Assembly (NCBI GenBank): GCA_014378465.1
Contig: JACMNQ010000070.1
Coordinates: forward strand, 1-64,000
Reading direction: 5' to 3'
DNA: 64,000 nucleotides
Source: Oligoflexia bacterium
GTDB lineage: Bacteria; Bdellovibrionota; UBA1018
The position numbers were made by a program, and so were the translations under genes. Position 1 is the stretch's first letter. Every line of letters starts with the position of its first letter. Positions 52,501 through 62,230 of this stretch are shown here, piece after piece. The notes under the pieces were generated by a model. The model did no database searches. It saw only the letters and a list, made by a program, of their open reading frames with translations, and was not told the DNA's origin.

Positions 52501-55500
52501 GTGTTGAGAGCCAGATGATGAGAGCGCGGACGCAGCATCGGATCTGAAAACAAAATTCTTCCGGCCAGACGCTGAAAGAGATGGGCCTCGTCCGTGCCGA
52601 CATTCAGATGCCGCAACTGAACCTGCGACTGAGTCCAGGCGATTTCGGCTTCGCGCGCGAAAATGTGGATCTCACGGTACTTGTCCGCGAGGCGCAACGC
52701 CTCTTCACGGGACTCCGCGGTCCCGGTGGAGAAAGTGACCTTGACGGTCGCACGCGGTCCAACCCGAACGGTTTCACGCAGGGCGAAGATCGGATCAAGC
52801 ACTGCGCCTACGGTGTTTGAAAGCGGTCGGCCCTCATGAAAGACGAAGGGGTTCGAGGCGTCCCGTCCGCGGCCGATGAATTTGGAACGGTCGGTTTCGT
52901 ACTGCAGCGGACTGACCCCTTCAGAATCCGACACCACTCCGTGAAAGGCCCAGATCTGCTTCTCATGGTTCGAGCGCCGACGTCGGGTGCCCAGCAGCGC
53001 ATTGCCTTCAGGAACGAACTCGGTCTGCACGAAGAGATTGCTGTAGGCCGGGTGGGCGGCATCATCATTGGGTTTGGCCAGGACCACTTCCATGAAGCTC
53101 GTCAGTTCAAACTCACACGCTTCATCCGAATTGTTCGTGATCGAAACCCGCCGGAGTTCGACTGGATCCTCAGGTGAAACGATGATTTCCGTGTGAGTGA
53201 GGATCTTGCCGTCCTTGCCGTCACAGCGCGAGATCTCCACTCGGTCCTCGGCGAAATTGACTTTGTAGCTCTTCGGCACGCTCGCGACCGGCTGGTAACC
53301 GCTGGACCAGTAATCCCCGCTGGCGCGATTGCGGATATAGATGAAGTGCCCCCAGGAGTCGCGCGTCCAGTCCTCGCGCCAACGGCTGACGGAAAGTCCC
53401 GAAGAGCGTGAATAACCACTCCCTGCTGAGGTGACCATGACTGAGTAGGTCCCGTTCGACAGCAGCTGAGTCCGCGGCGTCGAGACGTGGATGTCCGAAT
53501 ATTGCCGAGGATTCGGGGCGGCGATGAAACGCAGGCTCTCGGAGTGAACTTCTTCGGCGCGAGGTCTGGAGATCGCCACCGCGTGCGGGATCTTCTCCTG
53601 CAACAGCAGCTGAGTCGCCTGCACGAGCGGATCGGCGTGAAAACGGCGCTGCATCGGAGCGTCGTTCACCAGGTGATTGAGTGCGACGAGACTCATGCCC
53701 TGATGATGGGCCATGAAGGATTTCAGGATGAAGAATTTCTGATTTTGCGGCAATCGATCGGCCGTGTAATCAATGGATTCGTAGAAACCGTAGCGAGCGA
53801 AAGCCCCAGTCGAAACCAGAGTTTTCAGATTGGTCAGCGCCGACCAGGGATCAATCACCGCCGCAAGCAGCGTCGAATAGGGTGAAATCACGAGATCATC
53901 GCTGAGGCCGCGCTTCAGACCCAGCCCCGGAATCCCGAAAGGTCCGTACTGAAAATTCAACTGCAGATCGCGAGCGTTATAACCGGCTTCTGAAATTCCC
54001 CAGGGAACATTCCTGTTCTTTCCATACTCGATCTGGCGAGCGACGATCGCCTGGTAAGTCTGTTCGAGCAGAGTGTTCTCGTACCGTTTCATGACGAGAA
54101 CGGGCATCAGGTATTCGAACATGGTCGCAGTCCAGGCAATGAGAGCGCGACTGCCGAGCACCGGAGTCATCTTGCGACCGAGGCGGAACCAATGCTCTTC
54201 AGGCACGTCTCCCTTGGCAATCGCGATGAAACTCGCCAGACGCGATTCCGATGCCAGCAGGTCGTAATAGGAAACGTCCCGTCTGGCATCCGCGACATTG
54301 TAACCGATGACGAAAAGCTTGCGAGCCTGATCAAAGAGAAACGTGAAATCCATCGCCAGGGCCAGTTCATTGCTCCGAACCTCAAGGGAACGGAGTCTGG
54401 CGGAGATTTCCGCCGGAACGATTTCAGCTTCATCGCGCAGAAACTGCAGCACCTGATTTCGGGCGGCCTTCAGCCAGATCCAGACCTCCGACGGGGCATC
54501 ACTCACTCCGCGCTTGACCGGCAGGTCAGGAGACTCCTGAGTTCCCACGAGGGCGGTCAGAATGTCGGCTGCGACTTCGAGCTTTTCAAGCAAAGCGCTC
54601 AGACTCCCGGCAAAACCCTCGACCTGCGGCTCACCCCTTGCCAGATCCAGAGTGTCCTGGATCGCCTGCAGGAGCTGAGCATGGGTGACGGACCCCGTGC
54701 TTTCAGCGAAACTTTCCAGCTTCTCAGCTTCTCCGCGCAGAAGGGCCAACGTGTCCAGCAGTCCCGCCCGAGCCTGGACGTTGAACTTCGGTCCACTCGC
54801 GAGTTCGATGCAGGCCTGCTTCAGCGTCAGCAGATGCCCTGCGAGATTTCCGCTGTCGACGGTCGAAATGTATTGCGGCCGCAGAGGCTCCAGGGATTTC
54901 GTATCGTACCAGTTGAAGAGATGGCCATTCATCTTCTCCATCTTCTCAAGAGTGGTGATCGTGCGCTCCAGGCTCTCGACGCACTCCAGGAACCCAAGAT
55001 ATCCGAAATCATGGGCGGAGACCGTGGAGAGCAGCTGCAATCCGATGTTCGTTGGCGAAGTGCGGAAGGCGACCACGGGTCTCGGATCTTCCTGAAAATT
55101 GTCAGGAGCCAGCCAATGCCCTTCGGCCGTGACGAAGGTTTCAAAGAAATGCCAGGTTCTTCGAGCGTAGGCGCGAAAGGCGTGCAGCTCACCGGTTCCA
55201 AGGCCGCGCACTTTCACCGGCACTTTGCGCTTGAGCCAGGTCTTGATGAGAGGATTCAGGGTCCAGAGTGCGAGAAAGGGAGTGGCCTCGCGGAAGGCAG
55301 CAGGATGAAACGCCGACAGACCTGCGATGATGCCCACGGCGGACCACGTGCCGAAATCCGGAAAATTTCTGAATATCCAGGTTGTTCCAGCAGTCCTGGA
55401 ACCCCTGGCTGAGCTCTCGAGCTGAGCGAAAGTCACCCACTCGAGGAGTTTCTTCTTTGAAATCAGCTTGCGGTACGAAGTCCGCACGATGGCGTCCGTC

Positions 55501-58259
55501 TGCATGCCTGCCTGCGAAGCGAGAAACGACACCATCAGGATGATCTGAATGATCTTGTCCTGAAAACCGAGAGCACACTTCCGGAAGTACTCACGCCAGG
55601 GTAGATTCTGCGGCCGAAAGACGCTTCCCGTGGTCAAAGGCGCATAGATCGGAAAACTGAGAATCAGGATGACGACAAGAGTGCCTGACAGCGCCCCACC
55701 CGGAAAAACACTCCAGGAGAGCACGAGCCAGGCGAACATCACCTGGGCCATGAGGCTTCGTCTGAGATTGTCAAAGATCTTCCACCTGGAAATCAGGGAC
55801 AGCGAGTTGGGACCGAAGATCCAGGCGGCGATCTGCCAGTCGCCGCGCACCCACCGGTGCTGACGTTTTGAGAAAGCGACATAATCTGATGGATAATCAT
55901 CGAAAAGTTCGATGTCCGTGACGAGAGCGGCTCGCGCATAGGATCCTTCAAAGAGATCGTGACTCAGGACCGAGTTTTCCGGGACACGGTTCTCCAGCGC
56001 TCTTTCAAAGGCGTCGACGACATACAGACCCTTGCCGGTGAAACTGCCTTCGGCGAAAAGGTCCTGATACACGTCTGAAACCGCGGTCGTGTAGGGATCG
56101 AGTCCAGTGTTGCCGGAGAAAATCTGCGCGAACCGGGTTCTGCGACCGCTGCCCAGATCCACGCTCACCCGGGGCTGAAGGATTCCGTAACCTTCCGTGA
56201 CTCGTTTCACGGTTTCATCATAGTACGGTTGATTGAGAGGATGAGTGATGGTCCCGATGAGGCGATGAGCGCAGTTGCGAGGCAGCTGAGTATCGGAGTC
56301 GAGTGTGATCACGTACTGAATCTGGAGGAGCGCGGCGGGCAACGGCCCGGACAGAAGGTAGCTCGTATCCGTGGCCCCTCGAATGAGACGATTGAATTCC
56401 TGAAGCTTGCCCCGTTTGCGTTCCCAGCCGATCCACTTTCCTTCAGACGGATTCCACTGCCGACGGCGAAGAAAGGAGTGAAACCTGAACTCACCGGGAT
56501 CAGCCGCATATTTGTGATTGAGTTCGCGGATTCCGAGCTCGGCGACTGCCTGAAGCGCTTCGTCACCCGGTGCGCGCTCCAAGTCCGCGTCCGCAAAATC
56601 CCCCAGCAGCGCGAAGTGGATGTGAGGATCGCGGTTCGCGAGGTAATGCACTTCAAGACTTTCAATCAGGCGGAGCACGCCCTCTTCACCCGTGAAGAGC
56701 GTGGGGATGACGACGATGGAACGGGAATGCTCGGGAATCCCCTTCTCCAGGTCGAGCTTGGGCAAAGCCTGGGGCTTCATGAAAAAAGTGACGTAGTGAT
56801 TGAGAAGGTTCAGACCGAATTCACTGGCCAGGGAAACCACGAGCACGATGAGCGCGACGACCTTGAAGAAAGACCAGCCTCCCCCCGCCTCTGCCGAGTC
56901 CGGCGAACTCACGAAGTGAGCGATCGTGAGGGCGGAAAACCCCAGAGTCAGAAACGAAAGAGTTCCCAGGTAGAAAGCTGAAGGGTATTTTCGAATCAGC
57001 CGGATGACCGCCTCGCGGAAGTAAGGGCGGTAATCGAACGCTTTCTCGAGTTCCAGAATCCCATCACCCACGAGAAAATAGCCGACATGGGATCGGCGGA
57101 GGTCGCGCGGATCCTTCTTGTGATTGCGTTTACCGAGTTCGACCGCTTTTTGGGCGACTTCAAGTTCACTCGGCAGTTTCGAAGACCGCGAAGCGATTCT
57201 TTCCACCGCGTGCCGGTAACTGTCGCGCGTCTGAAAATCCATTTGAGAATACGATCCGGTCGCGTCCTGAGCCAGTACCGGATCCACAAGACTGATGCTT
57301 TCAAAGAAGTCACGCCAGTCCAGCGCCGAGAGCAGTCGCATGCTGGAGATGATGTTCCCGACCGTGACCTGCGAAGCGGCCTGCTGGTGATGCTCAAGCT
57401 GAATGACCTGATGAGTGCTGGTGTCCTGGGTCTGGAGCTGCTTTTCAAGCCAGTCAAAAGCCGGCCAGACATCGGGATCCTGGTCACGGAGTCGCTGAAT
57501 CAGCTGAACGACGAAGGCTCGGTCGAAGAACTCCGGCCGCCCCAGTTCAAGCGACATCAGATTGATGAGATCTCGAGGCTCGCTGCCGGGCTGCACCCCG
57601 AGCTCAAGCAGTCGATCCGCGAGTGCGTCCGCCTGCTCGCGCTTCTGCCTGGCGTTCACGATGGAAAGGGCCAGCGGCTCAAGCTGCTGGACCAGGGCAA
57701 TTCGCAGAGTGAGCGCGACGGCCCAGAGTTCTCCCATCTTGAGTGGAGTGACGGTCTGGTAAGATTGCAGGAACCGTTTCAGGCTTTCAGCATCAAGTCT
57801 CGAATCCGTGTGAGCGATGAAGGCGAGAGCCATCGCGTAGACTCGCGGGTAGCCGGCAAGCTCCCCTTCGGCAAGTTTCGGAAGTTCGTAGTAGTAATCC
57901 TTGGGCAGATCGCGCTGGATCCCCCGGATCTGATCTTCGATGATGTGAAAGTTGTCGAGAAACCACTCAGCCGCGGGTGAAATCGCCTGCTTGGTTCTCA
58001 CCGTATCGGCGAGCAGACGGTACGCCGCCAGCAACCGCTTCCCACTTTCGCTCAATTCTGGAAGAAGGGACCGACCCCGAGCGGGATCAGCACTCACCGT
58101 CAGCTGCGTCGCGAGGTAGCTGGAGTACTGCTCGAGTCGCTCCACGCTGAAAAGCTCTTCCCGAACCGGATCGGTATTCAAAAGGTCAGTCGAACGACGA
58201 AGAATCTTCAGGAAGTCGGCGTAGCTGCGGCCAGATTCTGGCTTTTGATGCGGTCTCAA
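49545..58259 (-). CDS. ndvB: Cyclic beta-1,2-glucan synthase (NdvB/ChvB/Cgs)
   Basis: A 2904-residue inner-membrane enzyme that builds, elongates and cyclises periplasmic beta-1,2-glucan from UDP-glucose. In order: a soluble N-terminus (1-425); two spans (about 430-490); a GT84 domain with the GT-A residues LLGDFADAD, ITLDSDTQLP and QHRWVRGD (about 500-800); further spans (about 840-1015); a glycoamylase-like domain (about 1330-1530); two carbohydrate-binding units (about 1595-1850 and 2080-2340); and a GH94 phosphorylase domain (about 2390-2850) with GSGDWNDGMNRVG. Length agrees with Brucella and Agrobacterium enzymes. It starts at TTG 58259 with GGGGAG about 11 bases upstream. No NdvA-type exporter is adjacent. 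Confidence 0.97.
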   Translation of the reverse strand: MRPHQKPESGRSYADFLKILRRSTDLLNTDPVREELFSVERLEQYSSYLATQLTVSADPARGRSLLPELSESGKRLLAAYRLLADTVRTKQAISPAAEWFLDNFHIIEDQIRGIQRDLPKDYYYELPKLAEGELAGYPRVYAMALAFIAHTDSRLDAESLKRFLQSYQTVTPLKMGELWAVALTLRIALVQQLEPLALSIVNARQKREQADALADRLLELGVQPGSEPRDLINLMSLELGRPEFFDRAFVVQLIQRLRDQDPDVWPAFDWLEKQLQTQDTSTHQVIQLEHHQQAASQVTVGNIISSMRLLSALDWRDFFESISLVDPVLAQDATGSYSQMDFQTRDSYRHAVERIASRSSKLPSELEVAQKAVELGKRNHKKDPRDLRRSHVGYFLVGDGILELEKAFDYRPYFREAVIRLIRKYPSAFYLGTLSFLTLGFSALTIAHFVSSPDSAEAGGGWSFFKVVALIVLVVSLASEFGLNLLNHYVTFFMKPQALPKLDLEKGIPEHSRSIVVIPTLFTGEEGVLRLIESLEVHYLANRDPHIHFALLGDFADADLERAPGDEALQAVAELGIRELNHKYAADPGEFRFHSFLRRRQWNPSEGKWIGWERKRGKLQEFNRLIRGATDTSYLLSGPLPAALLQIQYVITLDSDTQLPRNCAHRLIGTITHPLNQPYYDETVKRVTEGYGILQPRVSVDLGSGRRTRFAQIFSGNTGLDPYTTAVSDVYQDLFAEGSFTGKGLYVVDAFERALENRVPENSVLSHDLFEGSYARAALVTDIELFDDYPSDYVAFSKRQHRWVRGDWQIAAWIFGPNSLSLISRWKIFDNLRRSLMAQVMFAWLVLSWSVFPGGALSGTLVVILILSFPIYAPLTTGSVFRPQNLPWREYFRKCALGFQDKIIQIILMVSFLASQAGMQTDAIVRTSYRKLISKKKLLEWVTFAQLESSARGSRTAGTTWIFRNFPDFGTWSAVGIIAGLSAFHPAAFREATPFLALWTLNPLIKTWLKRKVPVKVRGLGTGELHAFRAYARRTWHFFETFVTAEGHWLAPDNFQEDPRPVVAFRTSPTNIGLQLLSTVSAHDFGYLGFLECVESLERTITTLEKMEKMNGHLFNWYDTKSLEPLRPQYISTVDSGNLAGHLLTLKQACIELASGPKFNVQARAGLLDTLALLRGEAEKLESFAESTGSVTHAQLLQAIQDTLDLARGEPQVEGFAGSLSALLEKLEVAADILTALVGTQESPDLPVKRGVSDAPSEVWIWLKAARNQVLQFLRDEAEIVPAEISARLRSLEVRSNELALAMDFTFLFDQARKLFVIGYNVADARRDVSYYDLLASESRLASFIAIAKGDVPEEHWFRLGRKMTPVLGSRALIAWTATMFEYLMPVLVMKRYENTLLEQTYQAIVARQIEYGKNRNVPWGISEAGYNARDLQLNFQYGPFGIPGLGLKRGLSDDLVISPYSTLLAAVIDPWSALTNLKTLVSTGAFARYGFYESIDYTADRLPQNQKFFILKSFMAHHQGMSLVALNHLVNDAPMQRRFHADPLVQATQLLLQEKIPHAVAISRPRAEEVHSESLRFIAAPNPRQYSDIHVSTPRTQLLSNGTYSVMVTSAGSGYSRSSGLSVSRWREDWTRDSWGHFIYIRNRASGDYWSSGYQPVASVPKSYKVNFAEDRVEISRCDGKDGKILTHTEIIVSPEDPVELRRVSITNNSDEACEFELTSFMEVVLAKPNDDAAHPAYSNLFVQTEFVPEGNALLGTRRRRSNHEKQIWAFHGVVSDSEGVSPLQYETDRSKFIGRGRDASNPFVFHEGRPLSNTVGAVLDPIFALRETVRVGPRATVKVTFSTGTAESREEALRLADKYREIHIFAREAEIAWTQSQVQLRHLNVGTDEAHLFQRLAGRILFSDPMLRPRSHHLALNTRKQSNLWAYGISGDLPILLTRISDEKDMAMVRQLLHAHEYLRLKGLSIDLVILNERAPSYIQSLQEELQRQIRMSGSQALLDKPGGVFIRRTDIMPEADVILLKAVARVMLSAEKGTLEEQLKRRPIENELPRRLEKSNDRRKLPPAPVLKMPVLKFFNGLGGFGEGGREYVIILKEGQWTPAPWINVIANSKDFGFLISESGSGYTWSVNSRENRLTPWSNDAVSDPVGEAIYIRDEETGEFWSPTPLPIREVEPYIVTHGQGYTQFQHTSHGIAQQLQLFVVLEAGVKISRLKLKNLGAHPRRLSVSSYVEWVLGFQRGVSAPSVVTEVDTRTQAIFARNAYNNEFADRVAFADMGEANRTFTCDRREFLGRNGSAARPAAMDRVELSGRSGGGMDPCAAFQTHFELAPGEEREISILLGQADSVEEARRLATLYRNPFEVRAAFDRVITHWEEALGALEIRTPDESMNTLVNRWLVYQTLSCRIWARSAFYQSGGAFGFRDQLQDVMALIYSKPEIARAQILTAAARQFKEGDVQHWWHPPTGRGVRTRFSDDLIWLPYVVSFYVKVTGDLTVLSETVSFIESKELEAGEDDSYTLPEQSHETATVFEHCARTLDRSLKTGAHGLPLMGSGDWNDGMNRVGNQGRGESVWVAWFLYKTLSQFLPLFRNFTNGAAGLSTGSPGDLENAARASRYAQHLVTLKTNVEKNAWDGDWYLRAYFDDGSAMGSSKSEECKIDSIAQSWAVLSGAGDPARSVRAMAAVDQHLIRRSDGLINLFSPPFDKSAADPGYIKGYVPGVRENGGQYTHAAIWTMMAYATLGDGDRALELYSLLNPINHSATRAGLHKYKVEPYVMAADIYGHSPHVGRGGWTWYTGSASWMYRSAIESILGFDLRGNRLRIEPCIPQNWEGFEIVYRRPAVAKAGAGAPSVGEARETEYLIQVRNTNATSISDKRITLDGIVYPSGEIPITDDGKKHTVEVIL

Positions 58260-58413
58260 TGAAGCGGTGTCTCCCCGGAATGATGTTGAGCAGTCCTACC
58301 ACAGACTTGGGATGAATCCCGAGTCTGCCGATTTTATTTGTCAGCGCTGAAACCGTGCTCGATGCACGACACCTTCGTGATAAGGGTTCCATAACGCAGC
58401 TGATTGCAACGAA

Positions 58414-60735
58414 TCAGCTCAGGACCGGAGCTATTTCAACTGGCTCCGCCGGAAGTTGAACGGTAAAGAGGGAGCCCTGACCCAGGTCGCTTTCAATCTC
58501 GATGACCCCGTGATGAGCATCGACGATCTGTTTTGAAATGTAGAGCCCCAGCCCCAGGCCGCTGATATTGGAATGCGAGATCGCGCGCTCAAAGCGCCCG
58601 AAGATAGTGCCCTGCTTGCTTTTGTCGATACCAATCCCACCATCTTTGAAGCTCAATTGAGCCATTCGACCCTTCGCGGAGTCCACCCGGCTCAGAATTG
58701 AAATCTCGATCGGCTTTCCAGCTCCATATTTCATGGCATTGGTGAGAAGGTTGGTGATCACCTGCTCGATCCGGAAGCGGTCGCATTCAATGACCACGGG
58801 CGCGGGCGCAGTCAGAGTGAGCGGACACCGGGCGAGGGCCAATGAATCCGAGAGCTGCTCGATCACATTCTGCGTGAGCTCAACCAGATCCACTTCTTCA
58901 CGCGAGTACTCAATCTTGCCGGCTCCGATTTTGGAAACGTCGAGAAGATTCTCGACGAGACCGGAGAGTCGATTGACCTGCCGAGTGAAAATCTCCATGG
59001 CTTTGTCGAGTCTTTCCGGCGAAGGCATGCTGAGCTCAGTTCCAGACGGTCCCGCCTTGAGAGACCTCTGGGTCAACTGGATCTGCATCTTCAGAGAAGT
59101 GATCGGAGTCTTGAGCTCGTGTGAAGCGATGGATAGAAATTCATCCCGAATGCGAACCGCCTCCTGAGCTTCCTGAAAAAGTCGTGCATTATCGATTCCG
59201 ACGGCGGCCTGGGCGGCAAGCCCCACGACGACCTGCTCTTCGCGCTCCGTGAAGACCGCTTTTTGGGCATGCCCGAAAAAAAGTCCCCCCAGAACCACTC
59301 CGGTCCGCGAGATCACCGGAACAGCGAGGTAGCTCACGACTGGCAGATGCCCTTCCGGCATGCCGTGATGAGGCAGGTTCTTTCCATAACGCGGGTCCTG
59401 AGTGATGTCGTCACTGCGAATGACTTCGTTGCTTTTGAAAGCCGGGGCGAGGCCCTGCGTATCGAGCGGGAGAGGAAACCGAGAAGAGTGCTCGATGGGC
59501 ACTCCGGAGATCGTGTAGAGAGTCAGCGTTGCGCCGGCCTCATCCGTCACATTGTAAAAAAAAGCACCAAACTGCGCGCCGCAGACTTTCGTCGCGGCAT
59601 CAGTCACCGATTGCACCAGCTTCTGGAGATTGAGCTCAGACGCGATGCTCTGCCCGAGATGATTGACCGTCTGAAGAACTTCCTTCTCGGTCTTCAGCCT
59701 GGCTTGACTTTCCTGCAGCTCATGTCGGGAGCCCAGCTCTTTGTCCACGGCCCGCATCGAATAGAGAATCAGAAAGGTCACCAGAAGCCCGGTCAGCAGG
59801 ACCGCCGTCGCGGCATGACGCGTCCAGGGAACTCTGAATCCCGGGAGCGATTTTGCGCGGACGGTCCAGACCCGCCCAGCCACCTTGAGCGGCAGATCCG
59901 AAATGAGTCGAGGGCGCCCGGAAAGGGTGCGCTCCGTCAGAAGCTCCGCCTCATGAGTCGAAAAAAGAAGCGCTTCAGGTTTCAATTCTTTCCCCTCAAA
60001 GACTTCGAAGCCCACGTGCGAAGGCCGGGACGCCAGGCGAAAAATCCCTTGAAACAGGTCCTCGGTCCGAAACGGGCTGGACACGAAGCCTTGAAGCGCT
60101 GAGCGACGCTGCTCCACAGTCCGCACCTGCGCATCCTTCACATAGACCGGAACATAAATCACGAAACCCGTCTGCTTTGACTCGGTCGTTTCCTGCACCA
60201 GAGTGACCGGTCCGCTTGCTGCCGCAATCCCTTCGTCCCTCGCCTTCTCCATGGCAGCCCGACGTACGGAATCCGACATCATGTCAAAACCGAAGGCTCT
60301 CTGATTGCGCTGGTTGAAGGGCTCAATGAAAACCACTGAACTGTATTCCGCGCGCTCCCCTGCCGGCCAGATCCGGTAATCGGGAAATCCTTCTTTCCTG
60401 ACTGCGCTCAGATGCGTCTTGAGTTCGGAAGGCCGAACCCTCATGGAGTAAGCCACTCCCTGAATCCCCGGATAGTGACTCAACAACTGCAGGCTCTCGA
60501 CATACTCGTGAAACGCTTTTCGAGTCACGACCGGCGTCACTCCAAACATGCTCCTCATCTGGACGAGGGTGTTCACGTATGCCTCCATCTGATTGGAAAT
60601 ATTTTCTCGAATGTCCGCGTGCGCGGCGGCAAAGCGATTGGAATCATTCAGATCGATGCTCGATTTTACCGAATACCACGCAAAGAGCGTGAGTAAAAGA
60701 GAGACGATGGCTGCCAGATAAACGCGAAAGTTCAT
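58414..60735 (-). CDS. CHASE-GAF transmembrane histidine kinase
   Basis: About 773 residues from ATG 60735. One N-terminal span (VYLAAIVSLLLTLFAWYSV), a periplasmic CHASE domain (about 45-280; YPGIQGVAYSMRV, FGFDMMSD) and a second span (AATAVLLTGLLVTFLILYS) lead to a coiled linker. A GAF domain follows (about 370-520), then HisKA with SIASHELKTPIT and HATPase with NLLTNAMKYG and GLGLGLYISK. CHASE domains bind small extracellular ligands. No receiver or regulator gene adjoins. It is transcribed toward the glucan synthase gene with about 155 bases between, so a link to glucan control is possible but unproven. ATG 60762 is an alternative start. Confidence 0.93.
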   Translation of the reverse strand: MNFRVYLAAIVSLLLTLFAWYSVKSSIDLNDSNRFAAAHADIRENISNQMEAYVNTLVQMRSMFGVTPVVTRKAFHEYVESLQLLSHYPGIQGVAYSMRVRPSELKTHLSAVRKEGFPDYRIWPAGERAEYSSVVFIEPFNQRNQRAFGFDMMSDSVRRAAMEKARDEGIAAASGPVTLVQETTESKQTGFVIYVPVYVKDAQVRTVEQRRSALQGFVSSPFRTEDLFQGIFRLASRPSHVGFEVFEGKELKPEALLFSTHEAELLTERTLSGRPRLISDLPLKVAGRVWTVRAKSLPGFRVPWTRHAATAVLLTGLLVTFLILYSMRAVDKELGSRHELQESQARLKTEKEVLQTVNHLGQSIASELNLQKLVQSVTDAATKVCGAQFGAFFYNVTDEAGATLTLYTISGVPIEHSSRFPLPLDTQGLAPAFKSNEVIRSDDITQDPRYGKNLPHHGMPEGHLPVVSYLAVPVISRTGVVLGGLFFGHAQKAVFTEREEQVVVGLAAQAAVGIDNARLFQEAQEAVRIRDEFLSIASHELKTPITSLKMQIQLTQRSLKAGPSGTELSMPSPERLDKAMEIFTRQVNRLSGLVENLLDVSKIGAGKIEYSREEVDLVELTQNVIEQLSDSLALARCPLTLTAPAPVVIECDRFRIEQVITNLLTNAMKYGAGKPIEISILSRVDSAKGRMAQLSFKDGGIGIDKSKQGTIFGRFERAISHSNISGLGLGLYISKQIVDAHHGVIEIESDLGQGSLFTVQLPAEPVEIAPVLS

Positions 60736-60867
60736 GCTGCTGCAAGCATAACTCAGGATCATCCAAAAGGACAGACCACACCCGACTGGTTAATGCTTGA
60801 AGTCAATCCCTCCGGACAAATTCAGAGGAAGCTTGTGCGAGCGTGCAATCCAACTTAAAACCAGAGA

Positions 60868-62184
60868 GTGAAAACCCTCCCAAGATTCGCGTGGCAAGGT
60901 CTCGGTCTCATAATATTCTTCGGTGCTGGAATCACCACAGCCCAGGCGCAAATCGTGAACTTTCCCAGTTCCACGGACGATCACTCTTTTGACTCTGCAC
61001 ATCAAGTCGCCCTTGACGGGATCATCCCCGAAGGAATTCTACTCAGCGCAAGTCCGGACTCCGAGCAGGAAGCCGAAGTGAAGAATCAGCTCAAATACAC
61101 TTTGGGCTATTTCAACAATCTTGAAGGCGGTGTTCAACTCCCTGATCTCAAAGTACAGCTCCTCGGTCGTGAACGGCTGCCCCACGGCCTGACTCGAATC
61201 AGGTATTCCGCGCAGTTGCTCATTTCATGGAGCCGCGCTCGTCAGATTCCGTCCCAGCTTCAGCTTATCCTGCCCGAAAAAGTCGATGACGCATCCATCG
61301 AAACCTACTTTCAGACTTACGGCACAAGCTGTGTGAGTGAAAACGACGCCACCGTCGCCGGATTCTGGTACTTTTACAGGCCGCTCTCCTGCTCACTGCG
61401 AAGTCCACGTGCCGGAGACCTTGCCGTGCGTTTCCCGATTTCACTCCGCCTCAGCGCGATCAACACTGAAGGAAAAGCTCCCGAATATGGCAAGATCTGG
61501 GAGGACGGTGAACTCACCGCCACATTCGTGGTGGGAAAGTACAGCTCCGGTGCGACTTCAACGGAAGATGTCGGGATCCAGAACTACAACGCGATCTACT
61601 CAGGCCTCTTCAGCACCTTCGGTCAGCCCGTTGCCGTATCCCCTGCCATCAACGGTCTGCCGGGTGCGCAGTACCCGGAGATGCATCTCACTTTCAACCT
61701 TTCGCAGAATCGACGCGCCGTCATTCACCTCCTGCTCGTGGATGAACTCTCCAGCGTGGGAGCGGAATTCAAGGCAAAGTACAGTCGGTTGACCGAAGTC
61801 TCTGATCTCGTGATCTACAACGGACATTCGGGACTCGGGGCGAACATCGCCAATCTCAACCGCATGGGACGCTTCAAAGCCGGAAAGTACCAGATTTTCA
61901 TGATCAATGGCTGTGACTCCCTCTCATACGCCGATCACACACTTTTCGAGGCCCATCAGAGGGTCAATCCCGCCTACGCGCCCACCAAGTACCTCGACGT
62001 GATCATCAATGCGATGCCCGCTTATTTCAATCAGATGGCCCACGCTTCGTTGCAATTGCTCTCGGCGACGCTGGGGTCCCAGAAAACCTACCGCCAGATT
62101 CTCGCGCAAGTGGATCCGAGCCAGAAGGCCATCGTCATCGGTGAAGAGGACAATCAGTGGCCCGAGACCTTTGGCGCTCCCTGA
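60868..62184 (+). CDS. Exported 438-aa protein, candidate clan-CD-like cysteine peptidase (paralogue B)
   Basis: Paralogue of the protein at 15307 with the same length. GTG 60868 opens a signal peptide ending TTAQAQ. Shared blocks: LKYTLGYF near the start, APEYGKIWEDGELT in the middle, DLVIYNGHSGLGANI, and KYQIFMINGCDSLSY 29 residues after that His, then PTKYLDVIINAMPAYF and GEEDNQWP at the end. The invariant His and Cys with equal spacing fit a caspase/gingipain-like catalytic pair; no homologue of known function is claimed. It is divergent from the CHASE kinase and followed by a GDPD gene after 46 bases, with which it may share a transcript. Confidence 0.75.
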   Translation: MKTLPRFAWQGLGLIIFFGAGITTAQAQIVNFPSSTDDHSFDSAHQVALDGIIPEGILLSASPDSEQEAEVKNQLKYTLGYFNNLEGGVQLPDLKVQLLGRERLPHGLTRIRYSAQLLISWSRARQIPSQLQLILPEKVDDASIETYFQTYGTSCVSENDATVAGFWYFYRPLSCSLRSPRAGDLAVRFPISLRLSAINTEGKAPEYGKIWEDGELTATFVVGKYSSGATSTEDVGIQNYNAIYSGLFSTFGQPVAVSPAINGLPGAQYPEMHLTFNLSQNRRAVIHLLLVDELSSVGAEFKAKYSRLTEVSDLVIYNGHSGLGANIANLNRMGRFKAGKYQIFMINGCDSLSYADHTLFEAHQRVNPAYAPTKYLDVIINAMPAYFNQMAHASLQLLSATLGSQKTYRQILAQVDPSQKAIVIGEEDNQWPETFGAP

Positions 62185-62230
62185 GAAAGGTCTCTGAAGA
62201 CAATGCCGCCCTTTCGAGTTAGAGTGCCGC

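Noticed and set aside
54192-55412. 406-codon plus-strand ORF inside ndvB
   Set aside because: Shadow of the glucan synthase gene in GC-rich DNA; the ndvB frame is unambiguous there.
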